Assembly: GCF_902459525.1 (NCBI RefSeq)
Contig: NZ_LR699166.1
Span: 1,376,501-1,440,500, forward strand
Direction: 5' to 3'
DNA from: Sideroxydans sp. CL21
Lineage (GTDB): Bacteria > Pseudomonadota > Gammaproteobacteria > Burkholderiales > Gallionellaceae
DNA: 64,000 bases
The notes beneath the pieces were generated by a model. The model had not been told where the DNA came from, ran no database searches, and was given only the letters and a program-made list of their open reading frames with translations. Shown in pieces: positions 54,968 through 64,000 of the stretch. Position 1 is the stretch's first letter; each line of letters opens with the position of its first letter. The position numbers were made by a program, and so were the translations under genes.

Positions 54968-57323
54968 CACCGTGCTGCCAGTAACGGGCATGGACAGTGC
55001 GATAGCGCTCCAGCCTGAAATTCTGCGCATCCATGGCGATCGTGACTGCACCATCCTCATCCGAGCGCAATACTTCGCTGCCTGCCGCACGGTAGCGATC
55101 CGTGATCTCTTCCCTGGGATGCCCGAAACGGTTCAGATAGCCCGATGTGAACATCGCATAACGCGGATGAACCGCATCCACAAAGGCTTGCGAGGAAGAA
55201 CTCATGCTGCCGTGATGCGGCACGACCAGCAAGGTTGCCGGGAGTTCTTTTGCGTGCAGCTTCATCAGGCGCGATTCGGCCAGGCTTTCGATGTCGCCGG
55301 TCAGCAATATGCTGTTCTGTCCGGTACTGACGCGCAACACGCAACTGCCTTCGTTGTTATGCGACAAGGCTGCCGGGGTATTTGATTTGGCGGGATGCAG
55401 CATGTCGAAATGCACTCCGTCCCATTCCCAGGACTGACCGTCGGCACAGGGTTCGTTGTGAGCGGCGAGTTGCAATTTCGGATGCGTGTTCGGCAAAGAA
55501 GAGATGACATTCATCACTGGAACTCCTTTCAATACCGATTCCGTACCGCCGATGTGATCCATGTCGCCGTGCGAAAGCACGAGCACATCCAGTAGCGCGA
55601 TGCCCATGCCGCGCAGCGCGGGAATGATGATGCGGCTGCCGCTGTCGGCTTCGCCGGAGAATTCCGGCCCGGTGTCATAGAGCAAAGCGTGATTGCGAGT
55701 CTGTACCGCGACGGACAATCCCTGTCCGACATCGAACACGACCAGGCGCGCGCTGCCTTCAGCGGGGTGGTCCGGCACCACCAGAAACATCGGCAACAAC
55801 AACAGAACACCCAGCCAGCGCATCGGGAAGCCGCGCGGGGCGAGTATCCACAAGGCCCCGCCCATGCCGGAAACGATCGTCCAGGCCGGCGGGGCATGTT
55901 GTGCCCACACGCCATAAGGAAGCTTGTCCAGCAGGTTCAGCAGGTACATGCACAAGACCATGGCCTCATGCGCGACATAAAGCATCCACTCGAACGGCGG
56001 CAAGGTGCCGAGCAGCGTGAGCGGAACCACCACGAAACTGACCAGCGGGATGGCGAAGGCATTCGCGATGGGCGAGACCAACGATAATTGCTGAAACATA
56101 GCCAACAGCGGCGGGATCAGGCCGATCATCATGGCCCATTGCACCTTGCCGTACTCTTTCAGCCAATGCTGTTTGCGCAGCCGGTTCGCGGTCACATAGA
56201 AGATTAATGCAACAGCACCAAACGAGAGCCAGAAACCGGGTGACAACACTGCCCACGGATCGGCGAGCAGCACCACCAAGAGTGCGGTTGCCAGCAGTTG
56301 CGAAGGAGAAACATTGCGCGAAAGCATCAGCATGATCCCGACAGTCGCCAGCATATAAAGCGTGCGTTGTGCAGGCACTTCGTAGCCGGACACCAGCGTG
56401 TAGAAGATCGCGGCGAAAAGCCCTGCCAATACCGCTGCCTTGCGCGCCGGGAACCGGAGCGTGAGGCGGATGCTGCGCCGCCATAACCAATACACAATGC
56501 TGAAGACCATCCCGGCGAGCATCGTGATATGCAAGCCCGAGATACTCATCAGATGGTTGACGCCGGTACGCGTAAAGACCTGCCAGTCCGCCTGCGTGAT
56601 ACCGGACTGGTCGCCGATCGCCAGTGCGGTCAGAACACCGGCATAAGGCACATCGCCCAGTGTCTTCCGAAAATGAGTGCGCACCGATTCGCGCAGCCGT
56701 TGCACCAGATATGCCGGGCTGGAAGTCTGTTCCGACAATCTCTCATTGTCGCCCTTGGCATACACATAGCCGATGGCGCGGATGTCCCGCTCCAGCGCCC
56801 ATGCCTCAAAATCGAAGTTGTAAGGATTGCTGGTGCCGTGGGGCTGCTTCAGGCGCACGGTGAGCTGCCAGCGTTCACCTGCACTCAATTCCAGCGGATC
56901 ATTGCTGTCGCCATCGTAAGTGGAGAGTTGGATGTGGCGAGGTACGTGCGCGCCTTCCGTCTGAACGCTTTCCACATCGAAAGCGAAACGCAAGCCGCGT
57001 TCATGCAAACGGGGCATTTCGGCAACGACACCGGTGATCGTGATGTTCTTCCCTTGCCATTCGTCCGGCAGTGCATCCGACAGACGGTACTGGGCTATCC
57101 AGGCGGCATAGCTGAAACCCAGCAACGCGGCACACATTAATATCGCGGCGCGACGGGCCGCGTTCAGCAGCTTGCCGTTTGCGTGCGGCAGCATCAATAC
57201 GATAACGGCAAGAGGCCAGTAGGCAGGGAGTACCGGCAGTGCGGCTTGCTGTTGCAGATACCACACGCCGAGTGTAAAAAAGAGTGCGAAAGAAACCATA
57301 AGCGTAGCGTACCGCAAAATCAA
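54942..57323 (-). CDS. comEC: DNA internalisation competence protein ComEC/Rec2
   Basis: A 793-residue inner-membrane channel for single-stranded DNA uptake. The N-terminal DUF4131 region is followed by the Competence domain with many helices (TGVNHLMSISGLHITMLAG is a signature). The C-terminal MBL domain has VLSHGDMDHIGG and VPHHGSMSSSSQAF. The start is TTG at 57323 with AAGG seven bases upstream; the in-frame ATG at 57299 lacks a ribosome site. Convergent with, and overlapping, the GGDEF-EAL gene. Confidence 0.93.
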   Translation of the reverse strand: MILRYATLMVSFALFFTLGVWYLQQQAALPVLPAYWPLAVIVLMLPHANGKLLNAARRAAILMCAALLGFSYAAWIAQYRLSDALPDEWQGKNITITGVVAEMPRLHERGLRFAFDVESVQTEGAHVPRHIQLSTYDGDSNDPLELSAGERWQLTVRLKQPHGTSNPYNFDFEAWALERDIRAIGYVYAKGDNERLSEQTSSPAYLVQRLRESVRTHFRKTLGDVPYAGVLTALAIGDQSGITQADWQVFTRTGVNHLMSISGLHITMLAGMVFSIVYWLWRRSIRLTLRFPARKAAVLAGLFAAIFYTLVSGYEVPAQRTLYMLATVGIMLMLSRNVSPSQLLATALLVVLLADPWAVLSPGFWLSFGAVALIFYVTANRLRKQHWLKEYGKVQWAMMIGLIPPLLAMFQQLSLVSPIANAFAIPLVSFVVVPLTLLGTLPPFEWMLYVAHEAMVLCMYLLNLLDKLPYGVWAQHAPPAWTIVSGMGGALWILAPRGFPMRWLGVLLLLPMFLVVPDHPAEGSARLVVFDVGQGLSVAVQTRNHALLYDTGPEFSGEADSGSRIIIPALRGMGIALLDVLVLSHGDMDHIGGTESVLKGVPVMNVISSLPNTHPKLQLAAHNEPCADGQSWEWDGVHFDMLHPAKSNTPAALSHNNEGSCVLRVSTGQNSILLTGDIESLAESRLMKLHAKELPATLLVVPHHGSMSSSSQAFVDAVHPRYAMFTSGYLNRFGHPREEITDRYRAAGSEVLRSDEDGAVTIAMDAQNFRLERYRTVHARYWQHGVMPDAAGS

Positions 57324-57587
57324 ATGGGAACCTTGAATAACCTACTGCGCGCCCTGATTGCTGCGTTGCACCAAAGGTACGCAATCCGCTATCCGGCAAG
57401 CCAGATGCGGAATTGTCAGCGCGGTACTCGCTTCCTCACCTACCTTGGTGGTATGTTTCGTCGCTCCGTTGACCAGCGACTTGGCTGGTGTTTTTTGCCA
57501 GCCTAGTCGAATGGCCATGCAAAGCTCCGTGCGCCTTGCACTCAAGTCGCTCGTGACGGTTCTTCAAGGTTCCCATAGAATCCACCC
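57324..57587. other. Intergenic region with protein-like minus-strand frame
   Basis: A 67-codon minus-strand frame (57342-57545) reads WQKTPAKSLVNGATKHTTKV and ends near the comEC start. I have the impression that this text recurs as intergenic repeat translations in betaproteobacteria, so it is not called as a gene. The region also holds the comEC and DUF2062 leaders. Confidence 0.4.
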
Positions 57588-58115
57588 ATGCGCAGATTCT
57601 TCCAAGACAGGCTACCCGATCACAACAGCTTCCTGCGCCAGCGCTGGTTGCGCCCGGTGCAACACTGGCTGCAACATCATAACCTGTGGCATCTGCATCG
57701 CCGTTCAGTGGCGGGCGGGGTGGCAGTTGGCTTGTTTTGCGGACTGATCCCGGGGCCGCTGCAAATGATCGCTGCCGCTTTGCTGGCGATTTTCTTTCGC
57801 GTCAATCTGCCTGTGGCAGCCTTCACTACGCTCTATACCAACCCGTTTACCATCGTACCTTTATACTTGTTGGCATATCAGATCGGCATACGGGTGATCG
57901 GTTCGGCGAACGCAACTGTCGTACCTGCCTTTCCGGATTTGCATTGGAGCGACGGGTTTTCCCAGTTGTGGGCCTGGTTGATGTTGTTGGGCAAACCATT
58001 GTTGGTCGGCCTGCCATTGCTTGCCGTCGGTCTTGCAATCATAGGCTATGTTGCGGTTCGCTTGATTTGGCGGCTGATCGTAGTGATCAAATGGCGCAGG
58101 CGTCACGTTCGGTAA
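57588..58115 (+). CDS. DUF2062-domain membrane protein
   Basis: A 175-residue protein. The N-terminus is basic (RRFFQDRLPDHNSFLRQRWLRP), then GVAVGLFCGLIPGPLQMIAA and FFRVNLPVAAFTTLYTNPFT, the DUF2062 signature, with a final helix and a very basic tail (IWRLIVVIKWRRRHVR). About three membrane helices are expected. Function unknown. It lies next to comEC but divergently. Confidence 0.9.
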   Translation: MRRFFQDRLPDHNSFLRQRWLRPVQHWLQHHNLWHLHRRSVAGGVAVGLFCGLIPGPLQMIAAALLAIFFRVNLPVAAFTTLYTNPFTIVPLYLLAYQIGIRVIGSANATVVPAFPDLHWSDGFSQLWAWLMLLGKPLLVGLPLLAVGLAIIGYVAVRLIWRLIVVIKWRRRHVR

Positions 58116-58542
58116 CCCGGAAGTTTCCTCAATGATGGGAGCCGTGCTTTATGTTCGGCAGATGCAGGCCGGGTATTGAATTAAGCAATAGAGGTATTAG
58201 ATAAAAATCCTATGAAGAGGCAGCCAAATTTGTCTCTTGGGTAGTGGTCGGTGTGATGACGATTCTCATTATGCTACCAGCCTTCACATCCATAGACGTT
58301 CCAACCAGTACTCCATGATTCATATACCCCGGTGCGCAAGTACCGGGTTTTTTTGGGGCTGTCATCAACACCATATAGCGACCCAAAATTCAAAAAACAT
58401 GAGTGAGACATGCATACTTTCTTTCCTGGCAGTACGTTAAGACGATTGCGGGCTTTTTGTCAGAAGCCTTTCAGCATTCATATGTGCAATAGCGAACAGA
58501 CGACGTAGTCAAGGTGATATAAGTAGGAGTGCAATCCTGACC
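58116..58542. other. Intergenic, terminator only
   Basis: A terminator is visible: CCCGGT (58328-58333) and ACCGGG (58342-58347), then seven T (58348-58354). The sequence before it has no convincing gene, so a short untranslated RNA ending here is possible but unsupported. The rest is the leader of the PAS sensor operon. Confidence 0.55.
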
Positions 58543-60891
58543 ATGCGCAATTTTTCCATGGTTATCTTGCTTCAAGAATCAAAAGAGCGAGCAAATCGCA
58601 AACTGGGTGTTCAAGATTCAAATGAACCCACCATGAAAGACTCGAAGTTGCCGACGTTATTCAAGAGCCCCTTGGGGGTAGTGTGCGCCTTGGGCTTGCT
58701 CATCGCACTCGTCGAGCTTTTGATCATGACAGTGATGCATGCACCTCTCATCGGTAAACACCTTTCTGATGTTGGAAGTAATCTGGTTGACTCCATCCTG
58801 CTTACCCTGATCATTTCTCCAGCGCTCTATTCTCTGGTCTTCAAAAGACTGAAGAGTGATGAACGCTTGCGGCAAATCAATGCCTCGTCTCAGGAAGCAA
58901 TTGTTGTCGTCAACGAACAGGGCCGCATCACAGACTGGAATCCGGCCGCGCAAAGAAACTTCCAGTACACCCGGGATGACGCCATCGGCAAGCAGCTACA
59001 CCAGTTGCTCGCGCCTTCGCACCATCAAACCGACGCGGCCCGCGGCTTTGCCAATTTCCAGAAGACCGGCAAAGGGCCGTTGATTGGAATCATCAATGAG
59101 GTTACGGCTATTCGTAAGGACGGCAGTGAATTCCCGGTCGAACTATCCGTGACCGCGTTCAAAGTGAAAGGCGGTTGGCAAGCCGTTGGTGTGATGCGCG
59201 ACATCAGTGCGCGCAAGAAACTGGAACAGGATAGAGAACAATATTTGAAGTTCTTTATGCTCTCCATCAATCCGATGTGTATCGCAGATCCATACGGCTG
59301 CTTCACGCAAGCCAATCCGGCATTTGTAAAACTGACCGGATATTCTGAAAGCGAACTCATCGCAAAGCCGTTCCTCGATTTCGTTCTGCCGGAAGACCGG
59401 CAAAGAACCGAGGATGAAATGAAACTACAGGTGGAAACACGTCCGACACTGTATTTCGAAAATCGCTATCTATGCAAAGACGGCGGCGTGATTGATTTGT
59501 CATGGACAGCCTACTATGACAAGCACGATGGCATCACCTACGCCACAGCAATTGACACAACCGAACGCAAGCGAACGGAGGAAATGTTACGCAAACTCTC
59601 CCAGGCGGTAGAGCAAAGTCCCAGTGCCATTGCCATCACCGATCTCAAAGCCAACATCGAGTACGTTAACGAGGGCTTTGTCAGGACATCCGGATACAGC
59701 CGTACCGAACTTGTCGGGCACAATCCGCGTCTGCTTCAGTCAGGCAAAACACCGAGGGCAAGCTACACCGACATGTGGGCGCACCTGTTGCGCGGTGAAA
59801 TGTGGAAAGGCGAATTTACCAACCGGCGCAAGGACGGCAGCGAGTACATTGAGTATGTGCTGGCGTCACCGGTGCGCCAGGCCGATGGAAGGGTGACTCA
59901 TTATCTGACCATCAAGGAAGACATCACCCAGCTCAAGCACGCGCAGCAAGCATTGCAGGCTTCTAACGAGAATTTGCATCGCCTGCTCAATTCGATGGCA
60001 GAAGGTGCATATGGGGTGGATATCAATGGCGACTGCACCTTCGTCAATCGAGCCTTTCTGCAAATACTGGGTTACCAGAACGAAAGTGAAGTTCTGGGAA
60101 AACGTACTCATGGACTGATCCATCATTCCCATGCTGACGGCCGCCCCTACCCGGCAAATGAATGCCTGGCATATTGTGCTTTTCGGCATGATCGAGCAAT
60201 CAATGTTTCCGATGAGGTGTTCTGGCGCAAGGACGGCGTCGCCGTCCCGGTTGAATACTGGTCGTATCCGATCGAGTCCGATGGCGCGACAATAGGCTCA
60301 ATCGTCACATTTATTGACATCACCGAGCGCAAGAAGGCGGAAGCAGTATTACGCGAAAAAGATATTCTCCTGTCCGATTCGCAACGAATTGCCCAAGTCG
60401 GCAGCTGGCGCTATGAAATTTCGGGTCATATATCCTGGTCTGATGAGATGTATCATCTTTTTGGTGTTTCACCAGACACTTTTACGCCGAATCCGGAATC
60501 ATTCTTCAGCTGCATACATCCGGATGACCGACCGTCTATGCAGACATGGTTGGACGAGTGCGTGGCGGGTAAAAAACCGGATGCGCTGGAATTTCGCATT
60601 CTCTTGTCCGATGGCACGGTACGCTTCATCAATGGTTTCGGGGATCTGCAGTGTGATGCCGAGAACAGGCCACTCTATTTGACCGGCATGTCGCAAGACA
60701 TCACCGAACGTAAGCAGGCTGAGGCCGAGCTTTCCGAACAGATGGATGAGTTACGCCGCTGGCATGAGGTGACCTCGGGACGGGAAGCACGCATCCTTGA
60801 ACTCAAGCATGAAGTGAATGAACTGATGGGGCTGATCGGCAATCATCCCCGTTACCCCAGCGCAGAGTCTGCAAATCCAACGGAGACATAA
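58543..60891 (+). CDS. Multi-PAS membrane sensor without output domain
   Basis: A 782-residue protein. Two N-terminal helices (VCALGLLIALVELLIMTVM and SILLTLIISPALYSLVF) anchor it. Five PAS/PAC units follow (starting about residues 115, 240, 360, 480 and 610), each ending in a DITERK-like segment. The C-terminus ends in a coiled coil (RRWHEVTSGREARILELKHE) with no kinase, cyclase or methyl-accepting domain. It should pass a signal by protein contact. It precedes kaiC by 3 bases. ATG at 58633 is an alternative start. Confidence 0.87.
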   Translation: MRNFSMVILLQESKERANRKLGVQDSNEPTMKDSKLPTLFKSPLGVVCALGLLIALVELLIMTVMHAPLIGKHLSDVGSNLVDSILLTLIISPALYSLVFKRLKSDERLRQINASSQEAIVVVNEQGRITDWNPAAQRNFQYTRDDAIGKQLHQLLAPSHHQTDAARGFANFQKTGKGPLIGIINEVTAIRKDGSEFPVELSVTAFKVKGGWQAVGVMRDISARKKLEQDREQYLKFFMLSINPMCIADPYGCFTQANPAFVKLTGYSESELIAKPFLDFVLPEDRQRTEDEMKLQVETRPTLYFENRYLCKDGGVIDLSWTAYYDKHDGITYATAIDTTERKRTEEMLRKLSQAVEQSPSAIAITDLKANIEYVNEGFVRTSGYSRTELVGHNPRLLQSGKTPRASYTDMWAHLLRGEMWKGEFTNRRKDGSEYIEYVLASPVRQADGRVTHYLTIKEDITQLKHAQQALQASNENLHRLLNSMAEGAYGVDINGDCTFVNRAFLQILGYQNESEVLGKRTHGLIHHSHADGRPYPANECLAYCAFRHDRAINVSDEVFWRKDGVAVPVEYWSYPIESDGATIGSIVTFIDITERKKAEAVLREKDILLSDSQRIAQVGSWRYEISGHISWSDEMYHLFGVSPDTFTPNPESFFSCIHPDDRPSMQTWLDECVAGKKPDALEFRILLSDGTVRFINGFGDLQCDAENRPLYLTGMSQDITERKQAEAELSEQMDELRRWHEVTSGREARILELKHEVNELMGLIGNHPRYPSAESANPTET

Positions 60892-60894
60892 CTT

Positions 60895-62667
60895 ATGACC
60901 AAGCTCAAGCCAGCAGCGAAATCGAAACCGGCAGCCAAAGTCAGGCAAAAAAAAATAGCCAGACCACAGCTTCCCAAGGCTCCGACCGGCATTCAGGGAT
61001 TGGACGAAATCACTGGCGGCGGCTTGCCCAAAAGCAGGCCGACGCTGGTGTGCGGTGGTGCCGGCTGCGGCAAGACGCTGCTCGCGATGGAATTTCTGGT
61101 GCGCGGGGCAACCGAGTTCAACGAACCCGGCGTGTTCATGGCATTTGAAGAGACCGCCAGAGACTTGACCCAGAACACGGTCTCGCTCGGTTTCGATTTG
61201 AAAGATCTGGTCGCGCGCAAAAAGATCGTGCTGGATTATGTGTACATTGAGCGCAGCGAAATCGAAGAGAGCGGCGAATACGATCTGGAAGGCTTGTTCA
61301 TCCGCCTCGGGACAGCCATTGATTCCATCGGCGCCAAGCGCGTGGTGCTGGATACGATCGAGTCACTATTCTCCGGTTTGCCCAACCCCGCCATTCTGCG
61401 CGCTGAACTGCGCCGCCTGTTTGGTTGGCTGAAGCACAAGGGCGTGACAGCCGTCATCACCGGCGAACGCGGCGATGGAATGCTGACGCGTCAAGGCTTG
61501 GAAGAATACGTTTCCGATTGTGTGATCGTGCTCGACCATCGCGTGAGCGAGCAGACTTCGTCGCGGCGCTTGCGCGTTGTCAAATATCGCGGTTCGACCC
61601 ACGGCACCAACGAATATCCCTTCCTGATCGATGAAGACGGTATTTCGGTACTGCCGGTCACGTCGCTCGCTTTGCAGCACATCGCCTCCAATGAACGTAT
61701 TTCTACCGGCATCCCGCGACTGGATGCGATGCTGGGCAGCAAGGGGTATTACCGCGGCAGTAGCGTGTTGATCTCAGGCACAGCGGGTACCGGCAAGAGC
61801 AGTTTTGCGGCTCTTTTTGCCGATGCCGCCTGCCGTCGCGGCGAGCGCGTACTGTATTTTTCATTTGAAGAATCGCCCAGTCAGACTATGCGCAATATGC
61901 GTTCCATCGGGATCGACCTTCAGCCATGGGTAAAGAAAGGTCTGTTGCAGTTTCATGCCAACCGTCCTTCTTCCGCGGGCCTGGAAACGCACCTGGCAAT
62001 GAAACACAAAGTGATCAACACCTTCAAACCGCAAGTGGTGATTCTGGATCCCCTGAACAGTTTCCTCATCGGGGATAACGAGATCGGTGTCCAGTCGATG
62101 TTGACGAGGCTTTTGGATTTTCTGAAAACGAGTCAGATTACCGGCTTGTTCACGAGTTTGACCTCAAGCGTTGGCAAGCTTGAGCAGAGCGAGGTGGCCA
62201 TTTCATCCCTGATTGACACTTGGTTGTCACTGCGTGCGATCGACAGCGGCGGCGAACGCAATCGGGGCTTGTCTATCCTGAAATCACGCGGCATGGCGCA
62301 CTCGAACCAGATGCGCGAGTTCCTGCTCACCGATCATGGTGTGGAATTGCGCGATGTGTATGTTGGTGCAAGCGGAGTACTGACCGGCTCCGCGCGTCTG
62401 ACGCAAGAGGCGCAGGATCAGGCTGCGCAGATGGTGCGCAAGCAGGAAATAGAACGCCAGCAACTTGAACTGGCGAGCAAGCATCAAGTGCTGGAAGCGC
62501 AAATAGCCGCGATGCGGGCCGAATTTGAGGTACAAAAAACAGCATCGCTCAGAATCACCGGACAAGAACAGGCGCAAGGCGTGCAATTGGCACAAGGCCG
62601 CGTGGACATGGGGCAGAGCCGCAATGAGGATACGACGGCGAACAAACAAAAATGGGGTTCGAAATGA
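60895..62667 (+). CDS. kaiC: KaiC-family circadian-type ATPase/autokinase
   Basis: A 590-residue protein with two RecA-like domains. Walker A motifs are GGAGCGKT (about 55-62) and GTAGTGKS (about 294-301), and the paired catalytic glutamates are E85-E86 and E325-E326. At the phosphorylation site of cyanobacterial KaiC (Ser-Thr) this protein has S437-S438 in AISSLIDTW, so phosphate transfer remains possible. The Lys-rich N-terminal tail and long C-terminal coiled coil ([16 protein letters not shown]...) exceed the cyanobacterial length of 519. Its stop overlaps kaiB. Confidence 0.95.
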   Translation: MTKLKPAAKSKPAAKVRQKKIARPQLPKAPTGIQGLDEITGGGLPKSRPTLVCGGAGCGKTLLAMEFLVRGATEFNEPGVFMAFEETARDLTQNTVSLGFDLKDLVARKKIVLDYVYIERSEIEESGEYDLEGLFIRLGTAIDSIGAKRVVLDTIESLFSGLPNPAILRAELRRLFGWLKHKGVTAVITGERGDGMLTRQGLEEYVSDCVIVLDHRVSEQTSSRRLRVVKYRGSTHGTNEYPFLIDEDGISVLPVTSLALQHIASNERISTGIPRLDAMLGSKGYYRGSSVLISGTAGTGKSSFAALFADAACRRGERVLYFSFEESPSQTMRNMRSIGIDLQPWVKKGLLQFHANRPSSAGLETHLAMKHKVINTFKPQVVILDPLNSFLIGDNEIGVQSMLTRLLDFLKTSQITGLFTSLTSSVGKLEQSEVAISSLIDTWLSLRAIDSGGERNRGLSILKSRGMAHSNQMREFLLTDHGVELRDVYVGASGVLTGSARLTQEAQDQAAQMVRKQEIERQQLELASKHQVLEAQIAAMRAEFEVQKTASLRITGQEQAQGVQLAQGRVDMGQSRNEDTTANKQKWGSK

Positions 62668-62999
62668 GCGCCACTACAACCCGGCCCACGCCGCCCAAAG
62701 CCAAGCCTCGCAAAGAAGAAGGTGGCCATTATGTGCTGCGCTTGTATGTTGCCGGAAAGTCGCCGAAATCCGTTAACGCCATTGCCAACATCAAAAAAAT
62801 CTGCGAGCAAAATTTGCAGGGGCGCTATGAACTGGAGGTGATCGACCTCTACCAGCAGCCACAACTGGCACAGGGCGAGCAGATCATCGCTCTGCCGACG
62901 CTCATCCGTGAACTCCCGCTCCCTTTGCGCCGCATCATCGGCGATATGTCAAATACCGAGCGCGTGTTGGTCGGGTTGGATATTCAAAAGAGCACGTAA
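62664..62999 (+). CDS. kaiB: KaiB-family protein
   Basis: A 111-residue protein with a thioredoxin-like KaiB core: [20 protein letters not shown], then [40 protein letters not shown]. The invariant tail LVGLDI is present. It begins with an extra Lys/Pro-rich stretch. It would bind the KaiC N-terminal ring. The start overlaps the kaiC stop (ATGA) and its stop overlaps the kinase start (TAATG), so all three are translationally linked. Confidence 0.95.
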   Translation: MSATTTRPTPPKAKPRKEEGGHYVLRLYVAGKSPKSVNAIANIKKICEQNLQGRYELEVIDLYQQPQLAQGEQIIALPTLIRELPLPLRRIIGDMSNTERVLVGLDIQKST

Positions 63000-64000
63000 T
63001 GCCAAACCAGCCCACAACCCAAGCGCAACTCCTCGCAGAAAACGTGGCACTGCGCGCAAAGCTTGAAACTGCCGAGCAGATCCAGCGTGAGATACTCAGC
63101 GGCGAAGGGGATGCACTGTTTGTTGCGGGCGCGGGCGGGCCGCAGATTTATACGCTCAAGGGCGCCGATCAAGCTTACCGGACACTGATAGAGGATATGA
63201 GTGAAGGCGCGCTGACGCTGACGGCTGAGGGTGTGATTTTGTACGCCAACAGGCGCTTTGCCGAGATGCTCAAGATGCCGCTCGAAAAAGTGATAGGCGC
63301 CTCGATACACACCTGGATTGCGCTTGATAATCGGGAAAAATTCCTGTCTCTGCTGGGCAAAAACTCAGGCGAAAAACGCCGCGAGCAGCTTGATCTTGTT
63401 GCCGGCGACGGCGAACGGCTGGCGGTCTATCTTTCTCTGAGCAACCTGCCCGTCAACGGCATGCACGATGCTTTTTGCATGGTGGCAACCGATCTGTCCG
63501 AACAGAAACGAAGCGAGGCCATCCTGGCTTCCGAAAAGTCGGCGCAAGAAGCGCTCGCAGCCGCCAACCAATCGCGCCGGGCGCTGTTGAGCATGATTGA
63601 AGACCAGAAGCAGGTTGAAGATCATGTGCGCAAGCTTAACGACGCGCTGGAAGAAAAAGTCAGCGAGCGCACGGCTGATCTGGACCATGCACGGATCGAA
63701 GCTGAACAGGCCAATCACGCCAAGTCGGATTTCCTTTCGGCCATGAGTCACGAGATACGCACGCCGATGAACGGTGTGATCGGCATGGTTGATGTATTGC
63801 AGCAGAGCAGCCTGAACAGCTCACAGATGGTGATGGCCAATATCATTCACGATTCGGCGTTCGCTTTGCTGGCCATCATCGACGACATTCTCGACTTTTC
63901 CAAGATCGAAGCGGGGAAGCTGCAGATTGAAAGTATCCCCATGTCGGTTGCCGACGTGGCGGAGGCGGCATGCGAAACCTTGAGCCACATCGCCCTGATG
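62999..64000 (+). CDS. PAS histidine kinase, 3' end beyond the window
   Basis: Partial; 334 residues are visible. An N-terminal coiled coil leads to a PAS domain (about 55-165; EDMSEGALTLTAEGVILYAN), then a long coiled coil (ALEEKVSERTADLDHARIEA) and the HisKA box MSHEIRTPMNGVIGM with the phospho-acceptor histidine near residue 252. The ATPase domain and any receiver lie past the end. It is the likely output partner of the KaiBC pair, by position, in the way SasA serves in cyanobacteria, but it lacks a KaiB-like sensor domain in the visible part. Confidence 0.88.
   Translation, partial: MPNQPTTQAQLLAENVALRAKLETAEQIQREILSGEGDALFVAGAGGPQIYTLKGADQAYRTLIEDMSEGALTLTAEGVILYANRRFAEMLKMPLEKVIGASIHTWIALDNREKFLSLLGKNSGEKRREQLDLVAGDGERLAVYLSLSNLPVNGMHDAFCMVATDLSEQKRSEAILASEKSAQEALAAANQSRRALLSMIEDQKQVEDHVRKLNDALEEKVSERTADLDHARIEAEQANHAKSDFLSAMSHEIRTPMNGVIGMVDVLQQSSLNSSQMVMANIIHDSAFALLAIIDDILDFSKIEAGKLQIESIPMSVADVAEAACETLSHIALM

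Noticed and set aside
58260-58357. Possible riboswitch ahead of the PAS sensor gene
   Set aside because: A terminator hairpin is visible but no known aptamer core (for example c-di-GMP) can be recognised upstream.

Overview
The window reads as chromosome of a betaproteobacterium. The clues are the gene order exbB-exbD-lpxK-trm112-kdsB-adk, an endonuclease-type MutL, a PntAB transhydrogenase, and a K+-independent proton-pumping pyrophosphatase beside a PPi-dependent phosphofructokinase. Many c-di-GMP and PAS sensor proteins add to this. The overall flavour resembles Gallionellaceae (Sideroxydans/Gallionella-like), but that placement is an inference from gene content, not a computed assignment.

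Layout. Bases 1-5200 hold a Ser/Thr kinase-nucleotide cyclase fusion, amiC, tsaE, queG and tRNA-Lys(CTT). From tRNA-Lys to about 14.8 kb lies a mosaic accessory region. The 45-base 3' end of the tRNA is repeated at 7573-7617, enclosing a small island with a membrane protein gene and a CAP12/Pycsar-type TIR gene. Beyond it come a broken tyrosine integrase, a cysteine-rich hemerythrin, a small coiled-coil protein, an AT-rich methyltransferase and a complete IS21-family element (10992-13685) with 5-base target duplications. A second relic of the same kind of integrase lies at 14680-14748. Bases 13.9-17.0 kb hold a run of small stress- or envelope-type proteins (glycine-rich, Lmo0937-like, glycine-zipper, Cys-repeat, CsbD, CBS).

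Bases 17.4-26.5 kb are core metabolism and envelope on the minus strand: hppA and pfp (PPi economy), gamma-carbonic anhydrase, adk, kdsB, lpxK, exbBD. An oxygen-binding-type MBL protein is on the plus strand. After xseA comes a lipid A aminoarabinose (Ara4N) module (arnT, arnE-like, arnB, arnC, split arnA, arnD, with ugd slightly further on), interrupted by an oppositely oriented CZB chemoreceptor. Next are HDOD and HD-GYP regulators, DUF302 and macro-domain proteins, miaA, an MFS transporter and mutL, then tonB-exbB-exbD, pntAB, a MASE1-PAS-GGDEF-EAL protein, comEC and a DUF2062 protein.

The right end carries a tightly packed operon: multi-PAS membrane sensor, KaiC, KaiB, and a PAS histidine kinase cut off by the window edge. 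There is no kaiA. The most unusual items are the TIR/membrane-protein island at tRNA-Lys, the Kai operon, the kinase-cyclase fusion with duplicated C-terminal domains, and a family of imperfect inverted repeats that has entered gene boundaries and protein linkers in the arn and mutL regions.
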